From Gigaspora margarita (taxonomy: Eukaryota > Glomeromycota > Glomeromycetes > Diversisporales > Gigasporaceae), in assembly GCA_009809945.1 (NCBI GenBank), contig WTPW01000029.1, positions 841,262 to 905,261 on the forward strand: DNA of 64,000 bases, read 5' to 3'. The position numbers and the translations under genes are program-made. The notes beneath the pieces were generated by a model. That model had not been told where the DNA came from. It saw only the letters and a program-made list of their open reading frames with translations, and did not search any database. Shown piece by piece: positions 1-12,303 of the stretch (positions within the stretch are counted from its first letter, which is position 1; every line of letters starts with the position of its first letter).

Positions 1-287
1 TATGGTTGCCAAGATATCTTCGCTCAAAGTTTTGAAAATTCTTATTTTTACTAGGATTTTTATGTCGATCAGTATCAAAAAAGTAAGTGCAGGAGTATCA
101 AAAACGTAAGATTTGCGTCATTAACTGTACGTAGGTACTTACGTATGTAAAATATAAATTTTCTCACACTCACACACACACTGGTCACGTTTCTGAAGAT
201 GACCAATTAAAAATATTTAAACGTCGTCATCACTATTAACACATTAACATAATGATCATAGTTTTCCTACTCACTAACTTGTTTTAG

Positions 288-513
288 GTATATAGATTAC
301 ATCAGAATGACATAAATCGCATGTGCTCTGAGACATCCAATCAAAAGACAAAATGGCAAATTACGGTTATATAGATTACATCAAAATGGTATAATGTGCA
401 CGTGCCCTGAGTAATCTAATCAAAAGACAAAATGGCAGATTATGGTTATTCAAAATGACATAATGTGCATGTGCCCTGAGTTATCCAACCAAAAGACAAT
501 TTGCCTGATTATG
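288..513. repeat. Three tandem copies of a ~79-bp unit
   Basis: The unit runs from the ATATAGATTACATC stretch through CATGTGCCCTGAG and ends with AAAAGACAAAATGGCA. Copies begin near 289, 369 and 440. The third copy has lost the ATAGATTACATC start. Divergence is modest by eye. No coding potential is evident. Confidence 0.75.
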
Positions 514-865
514 GTCAACATTTAGAAGATAAAAGATTTTTAGTTAGAGCAGGTCAAAATGTCTTAATACAGTCAATCTTTATATAGAACAGATGTTCAT
601 TATAGTAAGCCTTTAGAGTTGATTATATTTGACTGTACTCAAAATTTTGTTAGTAGAAAGTTAGTGTTCTCAATGAAGTATTGAAAAATAAGAATTTTTA
701 TTTGAGCAACCAATACACACATAATGACAAATATTTTAGCTCTTTTTTTATTTTTATTTTTTTTATTCTTTTTATTTCTATTTATTTATTTTTTTCTATT
801 TTTTTTAGGGTACGCAGGTGATGATCGAATGTTATGGTCGAGTGATCATGATTTATTAGAATTAG

Positions 866-1850
866 TATAATTGATAAATGAATTATCCAATATGCATAGA
901 ACATTGGGTGCGTGGTATACTATGTATATCAAAACTATACGTGGTATCATATAAAAATTTACTAGATTTTTTTTTGAGATGTGTAATGATATTGAATATG
1001 AAGTATTCTTTAATTGGAAGCAGCATTTATTCTTTAACACGCAAGTTCAAACCTTTATCTAGATGCACAACCTTTAAAATTTATTGCTTTGAATCCAAAT
1101 TTTGTACAGATAAGTATTAAATTCCAAAGAACAAAGTTTCGAAGCAAAATTTATATTTTAGTTGAAAGAATTGCCAGTTTATTCAATTTTGTTCGATTAA
1201 TTTAAGTAAAAATTTGCTTGTTTAAAAAGAGATAGAAAAAGCTTTGTAACTTTATAAAAACTATGTATAAAAATCGCTTAGTGGTAAAATTTCAAGCTAA
1301 GAAAAGATAAACAACCAATGCATCTAAAGAAATGAATCACGATTTATATTTATATAAAATATATTACGTAGTTCATCAATTAATAATCGCTTAAAACCAT
1401 CGATTATCTAAAAAATAAGGAATCCACATATATTTTTGATTTAAATAGTATACCACGCACTCCAATAGAACATCTTCATAGAAAATGATCCAATTGATAA
1501 TTTAATCAAATCGTTGATTACATCAATGTTTGTTTATAAGGGATAATTAACAAATATGCATAAGAATATTTGATCTAAACAATTATATCGAGCTGAATTA
1601 CTCTATACTGCAAAACTTGCCTTTATCGTCGTTGGTAATAGAAGATTTTCGTTACTTTCTTCACAAAATGTACTCGTAATAGTAGCGGAAGATTTCTATC
1701 GTTGTTACGGATTTCTGCGGAAAAATGTGTGATCTTTTATCACTATAAAATTTTTATACTAGAGTACCTAAAAAAATGATTAATCAACTGATTATATCAT
1801 TCTATCGATACTTTCTATGCATATTGGATAATTCAATTATTAATTGTTAA
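866..1850. repeat. Possible terminal-inverted-repeat element (~985 bp)
   Basis: TGAATTATCCAATATGCATA near 880-899 recurs inverted near 1816-1838. A second inverted pair lies inside it: the segment GTGCGTGGTATACTA at 908-922 is mirrored near 1447-1461. The nested arms suggest a non-autonomous DNA element or a rearranged foldback. I could not find a convincing target-site duplication, so the ends are approximate. Confidence 0.4.
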
Positions 1851-2679
1851 AAATAATTTATTAACAATTTATGTTAACAATTAATAATTAGAAGTTCCCA
1901 TCGCCAGATATAGCAAATCAAAAATGGCAAAGTGCAATTAAATTTTTTTTTTTTTATTATCATTAAATATTCACGAACATATACTTTAAAAATTAAAATT
2001 CGTTTACTCGCTCATACCTATCACAGTACATGTTATATCAATATTCTCACAATCTTTTATTTCATCAAATTAACAAAATAATTGGTAAAATGTACAGGAA
2101 ACTCATGACGGATGATAATTTTATTATAAGAAGAATAATTTTACGATAATACTTTCTTATAAATGGTAAACAATGTATAGTCACAATCATTATAACAATT
2201 GATTGTTGAGTGATGATCATCACTCTACCGATCAGGGACAACAATTTTGTATTTATTATTATTCGTAATCAACATATATATACAACCGATGCCGTAAGCG
2301 AAAATATTTTGAGCGCAATGCAGCTAGCTCAGCTCTTTCGCGTAGCACGCGCTTGAGCTAGCTTGAGCTCTTTTTATACAATCGGTTGAATTTTGTGAAA
2401 CCCAAAATTACTAAAAAAAGTTAACGAAAATCTATTTCCAAAATTAAACGTTGATACAACCAAACCAACCCAAAAAAGTGATTTTAGCGTAGCACCAAAC
2501 GCCGGCAATTGCTTCTAAACGCTAAATTGGCAAATTATAAAAATTATTTATTTCGAAGAGGTGCTTATTTTCGGATATAATACAAATCAAGGGGGTGCTT
2601 ATTCTCGGTAAAATACGTAGTTAAAATAGCCGCGAAGCACGCACAATTGCAATTTCTAGTTGTGCTGCAAAATAAAATT

Positions 2680-3075
2680 CGGATATCAAGTATTAGAATA
2701 AATACAACACGGTCGTCCAAAATTTGTATAACGATAAAAAATTCGGATAATCAAAATTCGGACAACCATAATATATAGATTTAGTATGCAGTTGAAGTTT
2801 TACTGCGGAAATTAATTTCATGGAGTTAAAAGCATTGTATATATAGTCTCAATATAGTCTCAATATGTAATTATTCTTGTAAGTTCAAGATCAAAACAAG
2901 AGCAAGAACAAATACATGAGCAGTTGCCTCGCAATAGCTGAAATGAATAAAAATAAAGTTCTAAATTTTAACAATTCTTATAGATGCATCAAAAAAGTGA
3001 TCAATGTGACCATTTATTGCGCCACATTACTGGTGCAACCATGACATTAGTGCCATTAATATCAGTTTTGGATGG
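2680..3075. repeat. Dispersed 'P' segment of the module array, copy 1
   Basis: This stretch is repeated at 29450-29800 and in part at 35035-35470 and 40145-40420. Shared landmarks are TTACTGCGGAAATTAA, a run of AAGAGCAAGAAC-type words, TTGCCTTGCAATAGCTGAAA and TCAATGTGACCATTTATTG. Elsewhere it directly precedes the upstream block of a LamG/LRR module or abuts a truncated LRR gene, so it is part of the duplicated segment rather than an independent gene. No coding frame is conserved. Confidence 0.65.
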
Positions 3076-4470
3076 GGGTTTCCGAATTGATATCTAAAAC
3101 CGATAATTACATAAGTTACATGCATTAATTGACAAAGTATTTATTACAAGGTCCATTAGTCATTTTTCATTTAACTCAATTCAAATTCATAATAATTTTT
3201 TATTCAAATTAAATTAAATGTTAAGCATAACAGATAAGGAGAATCTATTAATCAAAGTATTTAAATAAAGATTCAAGTTCATGAATATTTACTTAATTAA
3301 TTTTATCTTATGTAAGTTTAAAAGATAAATATGAAAAGCTTTTTTTGATTTAAATATCCAAAATAAACGATTAAAATTCATGAATATTTACCATAGTCAG
3401 ACCTTATAGAATCAACAAGTTGGTTGCACTCAATTTGTATCTTTATATAGTCGCAGCTATATTAAAAATGATATGCGTGTTTATAAAAATATATTAAAAT
3501 AACTTATATTATTACTTATTTCTAGATTAATAGCTACTAATAGTAATTCTGACTAGTAAAAGCAATTGGTTACTGTATCTCTCCAACATCTTTAAGTTGC
3601 ATCCTGCCATAGTTTTGGATGCCAAATATTCCAAAAATATTTTAGTATCCGGGTACACGTGTAGGAGATATATTGTACGGATGAGGATATCAGTCACCCG
3701 ATTTGTCACGCAGATCACGGGGGTAAATTTTTTACTATGAAATTTGAGTGATCGACATGCATATGATGGGCTCAATTTTCATAGTAAATTGCAACGGTTA
3801 CCTACTTTCAATCATTTATTTCAAGGGTTTCTAAAAAGGAAACCGCACTTATGGCATGCATTTTTACGGTTTAGAAAGTTGTTTTCTTTATTATTTGCAA
3901 GTTTAAAATATAATACAAAATAAACCCGAGAAGAATGCGGCACTTAAAGTTGGCATTTTGTTTTATTTTTATATGTATAAAACTGCTTACTATTTCGCTT
4001 CTATAAACTTACCAAGCTTGTTTTAAAAATTATAAACCACTAGAACCATTAAAAAAAGGTTGCAGGTTACGGCTACAAGGTACCAGATTCGACACGTAGA
4101 CCTTGTCAGGTTTAGAAATCGTGTGATTACGAAGAAATTTTAAGCTAGTTAAACTAGAATTATTACTAATAAAGTAATTTTTTAAAATTAAGTAGGTTGA
4201 AAACAGCTTATTAAAATTTCAACTGGGTTGGTTTAGCGAATACCAACGAAGTTATTCTATCTTACTGGAAGGAATCGGGCTAGTTACAAGTTATAAAATA
4301 ATTAGAACTAAGATTAGTAATAAGATATAGTCACAAATCACAAAAAAAACTGTATACATATTTATTAAAAACGTTCATTTATTTATTTAAATAAAGAATT
4401 ATACAATTATTAATAAATTAAAATTGATTTAAATAATTTAAATATGCCAATTAATAAATAATGGATTTTT

Positions 4471-4687
4471 GCTGGAAAAAAGGACGAATTTGATGAAAAA
4501 AATTTTTTTACAAAAAATTGGGTTTCTCGTGAACTATTAAACAGAATTGCGTGATTTTGGTACCATTCGGTTCGTCTCAATAAGCCGAACCGAATGGTAC
4601 CAAAATCATGTAATTTGATTAATAGTTCACGAGAAACCCAATTTTTTGTAAAAAAAATTTTTCATCAAATTCGTCAATTTTCTTAGC
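4471..4687. repeat. Foldback (snap-back) inverted-repeat element
   Basis: Two arms of roughly 100 bp face each other around a short centre near 4572-4586. The inner core TTTTGGTACCATTCGGTTC is mirrored as GAACCGAATGGTACCAAAA. The outer arms (GACGAATTTGATGAAAAA and its complement) are also conserved. Internal mismatches are few. This is the architecture of a MITE/foldback element; no clear target duplication was seen. Confidence 0.7.
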
Positions 4688-6476
4688 ACCAAGCCACATA
4701 ATTAACACGAATAATAAAAGATAAATCGTCCTAAATTAAAAAATATTATAAGCTTAAGTACAGTATATTATTTCTTACACCTTATAGAATTGTTAGATGA
4801 ACTATTTTTATAATATCAATCGTTCAAAACTGCCCGATTAATATCTAAAGTTTCGTGCCTCCAACTAGTTAAAACAAAATAACAAGACAATATAAGCTTA
4901 AATAACTTATCTCAAATAAATAGAACTAGTTAAGAATAGAATAATAGAAAGTTTAACAAAGTTGAGTAGCTTAAAATATATCAGTTACGACGAATTAATA
5001 AGCGATCTACTTACTATAAAATAGTTTTCTTGATTTTCCGCGTTATGTTCTTAATGTACCCGCCTTTCGAAGATGCATTTTGCCGAAAGCTCTCCTTATG
5101 GCGCACCTAGTGAACCACTTTACAGGTAAAACATTTGCAAACTCAGAAAGAATGCGTCGAAAGTATGTAAAATAATTACACACCTTCAAGGGTGTAGCAT
5201 TTTAAAGGGAACGGTTTATTTTGTACGATCCGTGTACCATACGATTCGTAAAAACCTCAAGAATAAGTTTGTCGTATAGAACGCTATGTATTCAACTAAA
5301 GGTTTAGGCAAAAATTTAAAAACTGTAATTCGTCGATTTGTGTAACGTACGAAAATCATATGTTAAAATTTTAGATGTGACAAATCGGGTGACTGATATA
5401 TTTTTCTCGGAAACTTAGTATGATAGTATCATATTAAAGCGCCCGGGTATAAATCATAAACCCTGGGTGCACATGTAGGAGGAAAGAATGCAGCAATAAT
5501 CAAAATTTGCTTGCATATTTATTACAAATTTCTAGCAATAAATTATTAGAGCAACTTTCAATAAAACTTCAAAAAATTTTATTCCCAACAATATTAATTG
5601 CTTCTGCAAATTTAATCTCGCCTATTAGAGATTTGTTATATTATCTATTGCATTTTCACACATGGTATTTTCATACATGGCATTTAATACAAGTAGTCAA
5701 TAAAATTTTTAATATTGATTAATCATTCAATATTAGTCAAATTGATTAAATAGTGTTCATTATGGTACATATATAAATTATTATATGTTCCAATTTTTGT
5801 ATAAAAAGCTATTTAATTAATAGACCAGACCAATTTAACCAATTTGAAACTAATTGACTAGAGATCCTTTGTCTATCGATAGTAAATTTGGTTGACCAGC
5901 AGATTTAACCAAAACAATATATAGCAGATAGATAATCATCCCAATTCATCAGCTTTGTAGGTCTCATAATTCAAACATTTCATTTTTTAATTATTTTTTT
6001 TTTTTACCAAAATAAAGTTTTAAATATACATGAATACTAAAGTGAGTTCTATTTCCTTGGTGATTAAAACAAATAAATAAATAATTATGGTCCAAGTAGG
6101 TGTGAAAAAGTATAAAAAAGTACTCTTCATACGTATAAATCCAATAAAATATGATAAATCTGAACCACCTATATTGTAGTAACAGGATTCACGGGACTCA
6201 AAAAAATTTTAAAATTAATCAATCTAACTGAATCGAAAACGGCGATAATTTAAACTTTTTAGAAAATTCTACTACTATATGACGCATGCATAGAATTACA
6301 GCTATAAAATGACTAACTAAAAAGGTTTTATTCAAACCTTAATTCTAAGCCTAAAATCTAAATTCTGTTATGCTTACTAAGTCAGAAAGATTCCAATTTG
6401 GATCACGACATACTAAAAAAACAACAAAGCCATGTGAGAATGATAAATATAGGCTACATTCGCATCAATTTTGTTC

Positions 6477-6540
6477 TATATAAAATGATTGAAATTTCTA
6501 AATTTCCTACTTACGTACGTACATAGTACGTACGTAATGC
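6477..6540 (+). promoter_or_regulatory. TATA box and palindromic ACGT motif upstream of LamG copy 1
   Basis: TATATAAA lies at 6477-6484, about 130 bp before the ATG. A palindromic TACGTACG-rich motif lies at 6511-6540, about 75-95 bp before the ATG. Both recur in most paralogs: TATATAAA at 23517, 30491 and 47692, and the ACGT motif at about 9160, 23551, 30523, 36981 and 47727, each followed by TAATGCGGC-like sequence. Position and conservation favour a core promoter with a binding site; this is inference. Confidence 0.5.
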
Positions 6541-6608
6541 AGCACATTTTTGCGGATTGCAAAAAATAATTATCAAGAACTAAATTCATACAGTTTCATT
6601 AAAAAAAA

Positions 6609-7633
6609 ATGACGAAAATTAATAATAATATGATAATTAATTACTATTATTTTTATTATTTAGTCATAATAATCTTCAGTAATTCAATTTCAGTTTTTTG
6701 TCAGAAGCAGGAGCAAAGAACATATCGTGAATTAATAACTGAACCAACTATATTCACACCTGAATATAATCGAATTATTGGTCATGCTGAATTACCAGTT
6801 GTAAAAAATGAATTGTCAATAACTCTAAAAATATATCTTGAAAACCATGGTCCTGAAGTGTACGGTGTTTTTCATAAAGGTATCTTACATATGACTATTA
6901 ATTATTTATTAAAAAGTTCTTCAATTAGTCATATGAAAATTTTTATATTTAGGTACAACGGACGCCAGTCGTACACCCGCACTCTGGTTAGGACCGACCG
7001 ACTCATTTCCTGTTCTACGTTTCTCGACTACCGGAAGTGCTGACGTTGGATTTAATCTGAATGGTTATGGATTCCTACTTAATCGATGGTACCATATAGC
7101 ATACACAATTTCAAACCCCGACAAACGAATGAATTTCTATATAGATGGTGAATGGGTTGGATCTTCCAGTATCACATATATTCAAGGTCAATCTATCTTA
7201 TTTAATGATGGCCCATTATATATTGGAAGGCATTTCGGCTATAAAGGATTTACTGGACAAATTAAGTAAATGTGGAATTTAATCAGCCAAATTATCGATT
7301 AAAATTTAAATTCAGTATATATTTTTTTTTTTTTTCGAAAAAAATTAGCAATTTTCGATATTATAATTTTCGGCTATCTCATAGTGAGGTACTAATGGAC
7401 TATTCGGTGAGATTATTTTTTAACATTCATACACATATTTTTATATTTCTTACAAATTTTTAATTTAGGGCGAAGATCCAACGAAACATAATGATAATGA
7501 TGGTTGTCTAAATAAGTCTTTTGTTAATTTAACTATAGCATTCTTTCTTGGTATGATGGTATTGTCAGGTATTCTTTTTATACATAAAATTATAATTCGA
7601 AGAAGTTATCAAGCAATCCCAAATCCTATGTAA
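6609..7633 (+). CDS. Secreted/membrane-anchored LamG (ConA-like) domain protein, copy 1, intact
   Basis: Four exons: 6609-6879, 6953-7265, 7385-7406 and 7469-7633, all with GT..AG introns and matching phases, giving 256 aa. Residues ~11-31 form a hydrophobic signal peptide ending in VFC. Residues ~65-195 match a laminin-G-like jelly roll (NRWYHIAYT, MNFYIDGEWVGS, LYIG, GFTGQI). Residues ~220-242 are a membrane segment followed by a basic tail ending in YQAIPNPM. Such folds usually bind carbohydrate or protein ligands outside the cell; the ligand is unknown. The third exon is only 22 nt and gives EVLMDYS. The start is the first ATG after an A-run, and a second ATG eight codons in is used by copies 2 and 3. 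A poly(A)-like AATAAA occurs near 7770. The gene model is inferred from conservation across six paralogs. Confidence 0.82.
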
Positions 7634-7639
7634 TGAACG

Positions 7640-8260
7640 CATTACGTATTGAATTTGAAATTAAAAGATTTTTTAGATTACCATATCATTACATATTTAA
7701 AAATGGTTCAGTGTACCAATGAATTGAATTTATTACTTGTTAAAAAAATGTAATAACATTTTTGATTTAATAAAATAAAAATAAAACTATCATATCATGC
7801 AGTTATTAGCATATGACAATTTACTTCTCTTTAACATTATATACTGTAATAATCAACGAAAAATTTCGAAGGCTATAACAATTTGCATGTATTATCTGCT
7901 GTCACAATCTGATTGTTTGCATAATGTCCATTCATCATTCTCCAGAATGCGTTGTCTCGCTGGTACAAATTTACCACGTCCCATCTATATATAATGCAAT
8001 TGATTTAACCGATTCTCTTTGCGGCTATGAGATCTTTTCTTGGCATTCTTAGGATGGAATGGTTTGTTTTTTAGTGTAATTTGCATAAAAACATATGGTT
8101 AATTTGGTTGAAAATATTTAGGATCTAGTTATACTACTATGTATTATAGAGCTGGTAAAATGGTAGCGAACGGAATCCCCATATGTTTTTCCTCGTACTG
8201 TAAATAAAGTCATATGATTGAGCAATAATTATAGTTGTTTTTGGATTATCTAATCTAAAT
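7640..8260. other. 3' flank of unit 1 without a gene
   Basis: This stretch carries the shared 3' block of the module (AATAAA-like signals near 7770, then a segment also found after the other copies) and then unrelated AT-rich DNA. A short inverted pair (AAAACATATGG near 8091 and CCATATGTTTT near 8190) surrounds about 100 bp. The convergent LRR gene found in other units is absent here. Confidence 0.5.
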
Positions 8261-9159
8261 TTTTTTGCATATATATTTCAAGCAAAAAATTATTATAAAA
8301 AACTATCAATAAAACTTAAAAAATTTTATTCCTGACAATATTATTTGCTTGTTATAGATTTATTATATGATCTATTGTATTTCATACATGTCATTCAATA
8401 CAAGTAGTCAATAAAATTTTGAATATTAATAACCACTATTTATTAGTCACATTTGTAAACTAGTGTTTATTATGGTACATATAAATATATTATTATATGC
8501 ATTAATCTTCGTATAACCAATACACCAACCAATCTAACCGATTTAAATCTAAATTGACCAGAGATCCTTTGACTATTGACCAGTAAATTTTGGTTAACCA
8601 GCGATACTATATATGGTAGAGGTCTCATAATTCATACATTTCATTTTTAAATTTTTTTAGCAAAAATAAAATTTTAAATATATATGAATATTAAAATGAA
8701 TTCAGTTCCTTTGGTGATTAAACCAAATAATTAAATAATTATGGTCCAAGTAGGTGTGAAAAAGCATAAAAAAGCACTCTTTTTATAAATCCATATAATA
8801 TGGCAAATCTGAACTACCAATATCGTAGTAACAGGATTCACTGGGCTCAAAAAAAAAATTATAAAATTAATCAATCTAACTGAATCGAAAACAGCGATAA
8901 TTTAAACTTTTTGGAAAATTCTACTATTATATTATTGTGCATTGCATAAAATTACAGCCGTGAAATGACTAACTAAAAAAGTTTTATTCAAACCCTAATT
9001 TTAAGCCTATCTAAATTCGTTATTCTTACTAAATCAGAAAGATTCCAATTTGGATCAAGGCTTATACAAAAAATAAACCTCATGTGAGAATGATAAATAT
9101 AGGTCGTTTTCTTATTATTTTTTTCTACATAAAATGATTGAAATTCTATATTTCCTACA

Positions 9160-9180
9160 TATATACGTACGTATGTAATG
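9160..9180 (+). promoter_or_regulatory. Shortened ACGT palindrome upstream of LamG copy 2
   Basis: ATACGTACGTATGTAATG sits about 90 bp before the start codon of copy 2. It is the counterpart of the longer motif at 6511-6540. The TATA equivalent near 9125 reads CTACATAAAA instead of CTATATAAAA, so this promoter may be weaker. Inference from alignment of the six upstream blocks. Confidence 0.35.
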
Positions 9181-9270
9181 AGCACATCTTAGCAGATTTC
9201 AAAAAATAATTATCAAGAACTAATTTGATGCAGTTTCTTTTTCAACAAAATAACAAGAATTAATAATAAT

Positions 9271-10290
9271 ATGATAATGCATTACTATTATTTCTATTAT
9301 TTAGTTATAATAATTTTCAGTAACTCAATCTCAGTTTTTTGTCAGAAACAGGAACAAAGAACTTATCGTGAATTAATAACAAAACCAATTATATTCACAC
9401 CTGAATATAATAAAATTATTAGTCACGTTGATCTACCAGTTGTAAAAAATGAATTATCAATAACTCTAAAAATATATCTTACAAGTCATGGTTCCGGTCC
9501 TACATGGGACTCTGTTTTTTATAAAGGTATTTAACATATGACTATTAATTATCTATTAAAAAATTTTTCAGTTAGTCATATGAAAATTTTTATATTTAGG
9601 ATCAATGGGAACTAGTAATACACCTGCACTCTGGTTAAAACCGAATGAATCAGCTCCGTGTCCACGTTTCTCGTTTACAGGACATTTTGACGCTGGAATT
9701 GATATGAATGATTATGGATTCATACTTAACCGATGGTACCATATAGCATACACACTTTCAAACCCTGACAAACGAATGAATTTCTATATAGATGGTGAAT
9801 GGGTTGGATCTTTAAGTATTACACAAATTCAAGGTCAATCTATCATATTTAATGATGGTCCATTATATATTGGAAAACCATTCTTCTTGAATGGATTTGC
9901 TGGACAAATTAGGTAAATATGGAATTTAATCAACCAAATTATCGATCTAAAATTTAAATTCTGTATATTTTTTTTTCGAAAAAAAAATTAGCAATTTTCG
10001 CTATTATAATTTTCGCCTATCTCATAGTGAGGTACTAATAGACTATTCGGTGAGATTATTTTTTTATTTAACATTTATGTACATATTTTTATATTCTTAA
10101 CAAATTTTTAATTTAGGGCGAAGATCCAACGAAACATAATGACAATGATGAATGTCTAAATAAATCTTTTGTTGATTTAACTATAGCATTCTTTCTTGGT
10201 ATAATGGTAATGGTATTGGGAGGTATTCTTTTTATACCTAAAATTATACTTCGAAGAAGTTATCAAGCAATCCCAAATCCTATGCAATGA
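9271..10290 (+). CDS. Secreted/membrane-anchored LamG domain protein, copy 2, intact
   Basis: Exons 9271-9526, 9600-9912, 10028-10049 and 10117-10290 join in frame to 254 aa. The first ATG used by copy 1 is ATA here, so the start is the internal ATG. Order: signal peptide (residues ~4-23), LamG-like domain with NRWYHIAYT and MNFYIDGEWVGS, the 22-nt micro-exon giving EVLIDYS, an acidic linker (DPTKHNDNDE), a membrane segment and a basic tail. The last exon has a two-codon duplication (Met-Val) in the membrane segment and a CAA codon before the stop, both shared with copy 3. The cysteine pattern differs from copy 1 (APCPRF), so ligand preference may differ. Function beyond an extracellular ConA-like fold is unknown. 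Confidence 0.82.
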
Positions 10291-11029
10291 ACACATTACG
10301 TACTGAATTTGAATAAAGAGATTATTATATTACCATTTCATTACATATTAAAAAATGTCTAAATGTACAGTACCAATGAATTGAATTATTACTTGTTAAA
10401 AAATATAAAAATTGTTTTGATTTAACAAAAAAAAAATCATATCATGCAGTTATTAGCATATGACAATTTAACATTATATAATTCGCATATAATAGTTAAC
10501 TATCATGGCGTAGTTCAGTATTGCTAGGATGTAATAATTAACGAAAAATTTGAAGGATATGAAAATTTGCATGTGCGATCTGTTGTCACAATCTGAATGT
10601 TTGCATAAACGTCATTCAAAATGTTGGCTCACTGATACAAATTTACCACATTCCATCCAGTTCTGCATGATTACTGTAACGGAGACCTAGAAATTGAAAG
10701 GATCAATATAAGATTCTTGAGTTCAATTTCTATTAATTTGATGTATTGATTTATTTTTACAACTCAGGATTATTGCAATAATTAGCTAAATGATGCATAC
10801 ATATTTTTTTTTGCGTTAATTTTATATTGGCTGTAAGCTTAATAATTTATTAAATATCTTATAAATCAATTTCCCACATTTTTACAAAATAAAAACTAAT
10901 TAACCCATTTTCTATTTTTCATATAACACTATTATTCCAATATTTTTGTTTATTATTAAAAATCGACAAGTTTATAATAATACTTTTCTCTTGATATAAA
11001 ATATTTTTTTAATAAGTTATATTTAATAT

Positions 11030-11390
11030 ATGAAACTTTTTTCAGAGAACTTAAGTTTTGCCAATGAAATTGATTACCGTAAACAAATAAATAAATTAAT
11101 GTAGTATTTTTTCGAATATCTTGTGCCAAGGTTTTTTCAACATCAAAAATAAAATTATTGTGAGAAATATTTAGAGAAGTTAAGGTAGTATTTATATAAA
11201 ATGCCTCTGCAATTGCTTTTCCCCCTTCAAAATTAAGTCCATTGTATTAAACCATTATAGAAGTTAAAATAATGTTTTGCGAAGTGCTTCAACTAATGCT
11301 TTTCTCCTTCAAAATTAAGATAATTATGTTAAATAATTAGAGAAGTTAGGGTAGCATTTTTACAGCTCTTTGAAATGCAAATATAATATT
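11030..11390 (-). pseudogene. Truncated F-box/LRR gene remnant (unit 2)
   Basis: This is the C-terminal LRR end, read on the minus strand, matching 49552-49900 of the intact gene. Recognisable words are the complements of TSLNISHN and EGGKA, with several small indels breaking the 84-nt LRR period. It stops after about four repeats. It converges with LamG copy 2. It cannot encode a full LRR protein. Confidence 0.75.
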
Positions 11391-11696
11391 CAAATTAAAA
11401 TCTATTAAGACTTTCAGCCTATCATTTCCATTGAAAGTAAAGTTTTAGTACTTTCCAAAACTGGAAATAAACTTGAATACGATCCACGTATTTGATCAGT
11501 AAAATGATGTGCGTTCACTTAAAAAAAGTGACCATAGTTAATCAAATATGCGTAATAATAAGCATAATTCATCGACAACCCAGTTGCAAACCGTAATCAT
11601 TGAATATAATGGAGGATCCTTATGTCCTAAGATATTTTGATAGTTTTAATAATATCTTCAATCTTCTTGTTGATAGATCAATTGTCTTGTCATTTA

Positions 11697-12303
11697 TTAT
11701 TTAATTCTAAATTCCATTTTGGATTTATTTATTGAATACCAAAGACAGATGTTCGAGCTATTGGCTGATTTGTGTTCTAGACAAATACTGAGAAAGTTCC
11801 AATCAGCAGAGATATATAAATCAAGATTCCACTTATATCCATTGTTATCAATAAATCTAGTCTTAATATCATGTAACACTTCTATTAATGGTGCTAATGC
11901 AATACATAATGTATCATAATTCTCTATACCCGGATAAATAAGCAATGCAAAAATGTGAGTCAGATTTAAAAATATTCATCAGAATTAGGATTATAAATGT
12001 CATAATTACATGCTTGATTTTGTGACCAACATTCCTGCCATTGCCAGAAATGTAGATATGTAATGTTGGTTCAGAATAATAAGTATTCCTTTGTAATCAC
12101 AGATGGTATAAGAAACCTTAAAATATCTTTAATTGAACGTCTTACACCATTTCCTAATGAAGCTTCAACTTCATTAATAATTTCAGGATCTGTGATATGA
12201 ATTTCAAGACCAAAATTTAATTTATCTTTAAATGGTTATAAATTAATTGAATAAATTGGAATCTTTTTATTCATAATTGCATTTATTTGACTTAATCTTC
12301 AAA
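11697..12303 (-). pseudogene. Transposase-like gene, C-terminal part, degenerate
   Basis: Minus-strand frames carry, in order, NAIMNKKIPIYSI, LNFGLEIHITDPEI, LGNGVRRSIKDILRF, HIYISGNGRNVGHKIKHVIM, YPGIENYDTLCIALAPLI and YISADWNFLSICL. This is an abundant repeated family in Rhizophagus-type genomes. The Asp residues in the SGDGR-like and SADW motifs would suit a DDE-type transposase, but that assignment is inference (here the first motif reads SGNGR). Frames shift and at least one in-frame stop is present, so it is dead. The missing N-terminal part lies at 21484-21660, on the far side of a 9.2-kb nested insertion. Confidence 0.7.

Larger units (their letters stand above)
1..5490. other. AT-rich intergenic region without a supported gene
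   Basis: No open frame here has family motifs, codon structure or intron signals that I can support; the short open frames are A/T-run translations. The stretch holds repeats listed separately (288-513, 866-1850, 2680-3075, 4471-4687). A segment around 3690-3715 is repeated inverted near 5378-5400 (shared core CAAATCGGGTGACTGATAT). The phrase TTCATGAATATTTAC at about 3280 and 3380 recurs in the degenerate tandem array at 62.3-62.8 kb. Confidence 0.6.

Noticed and set aside
7272-7463. 63-codon frame after LamG exon 2 as a separate small gene
   Set aside because: It covers introns 2 and 3 and the 22-nt exon; the conserved splice sites explain it better, and the equivalent frame at 31447-31647 is the same artefact.
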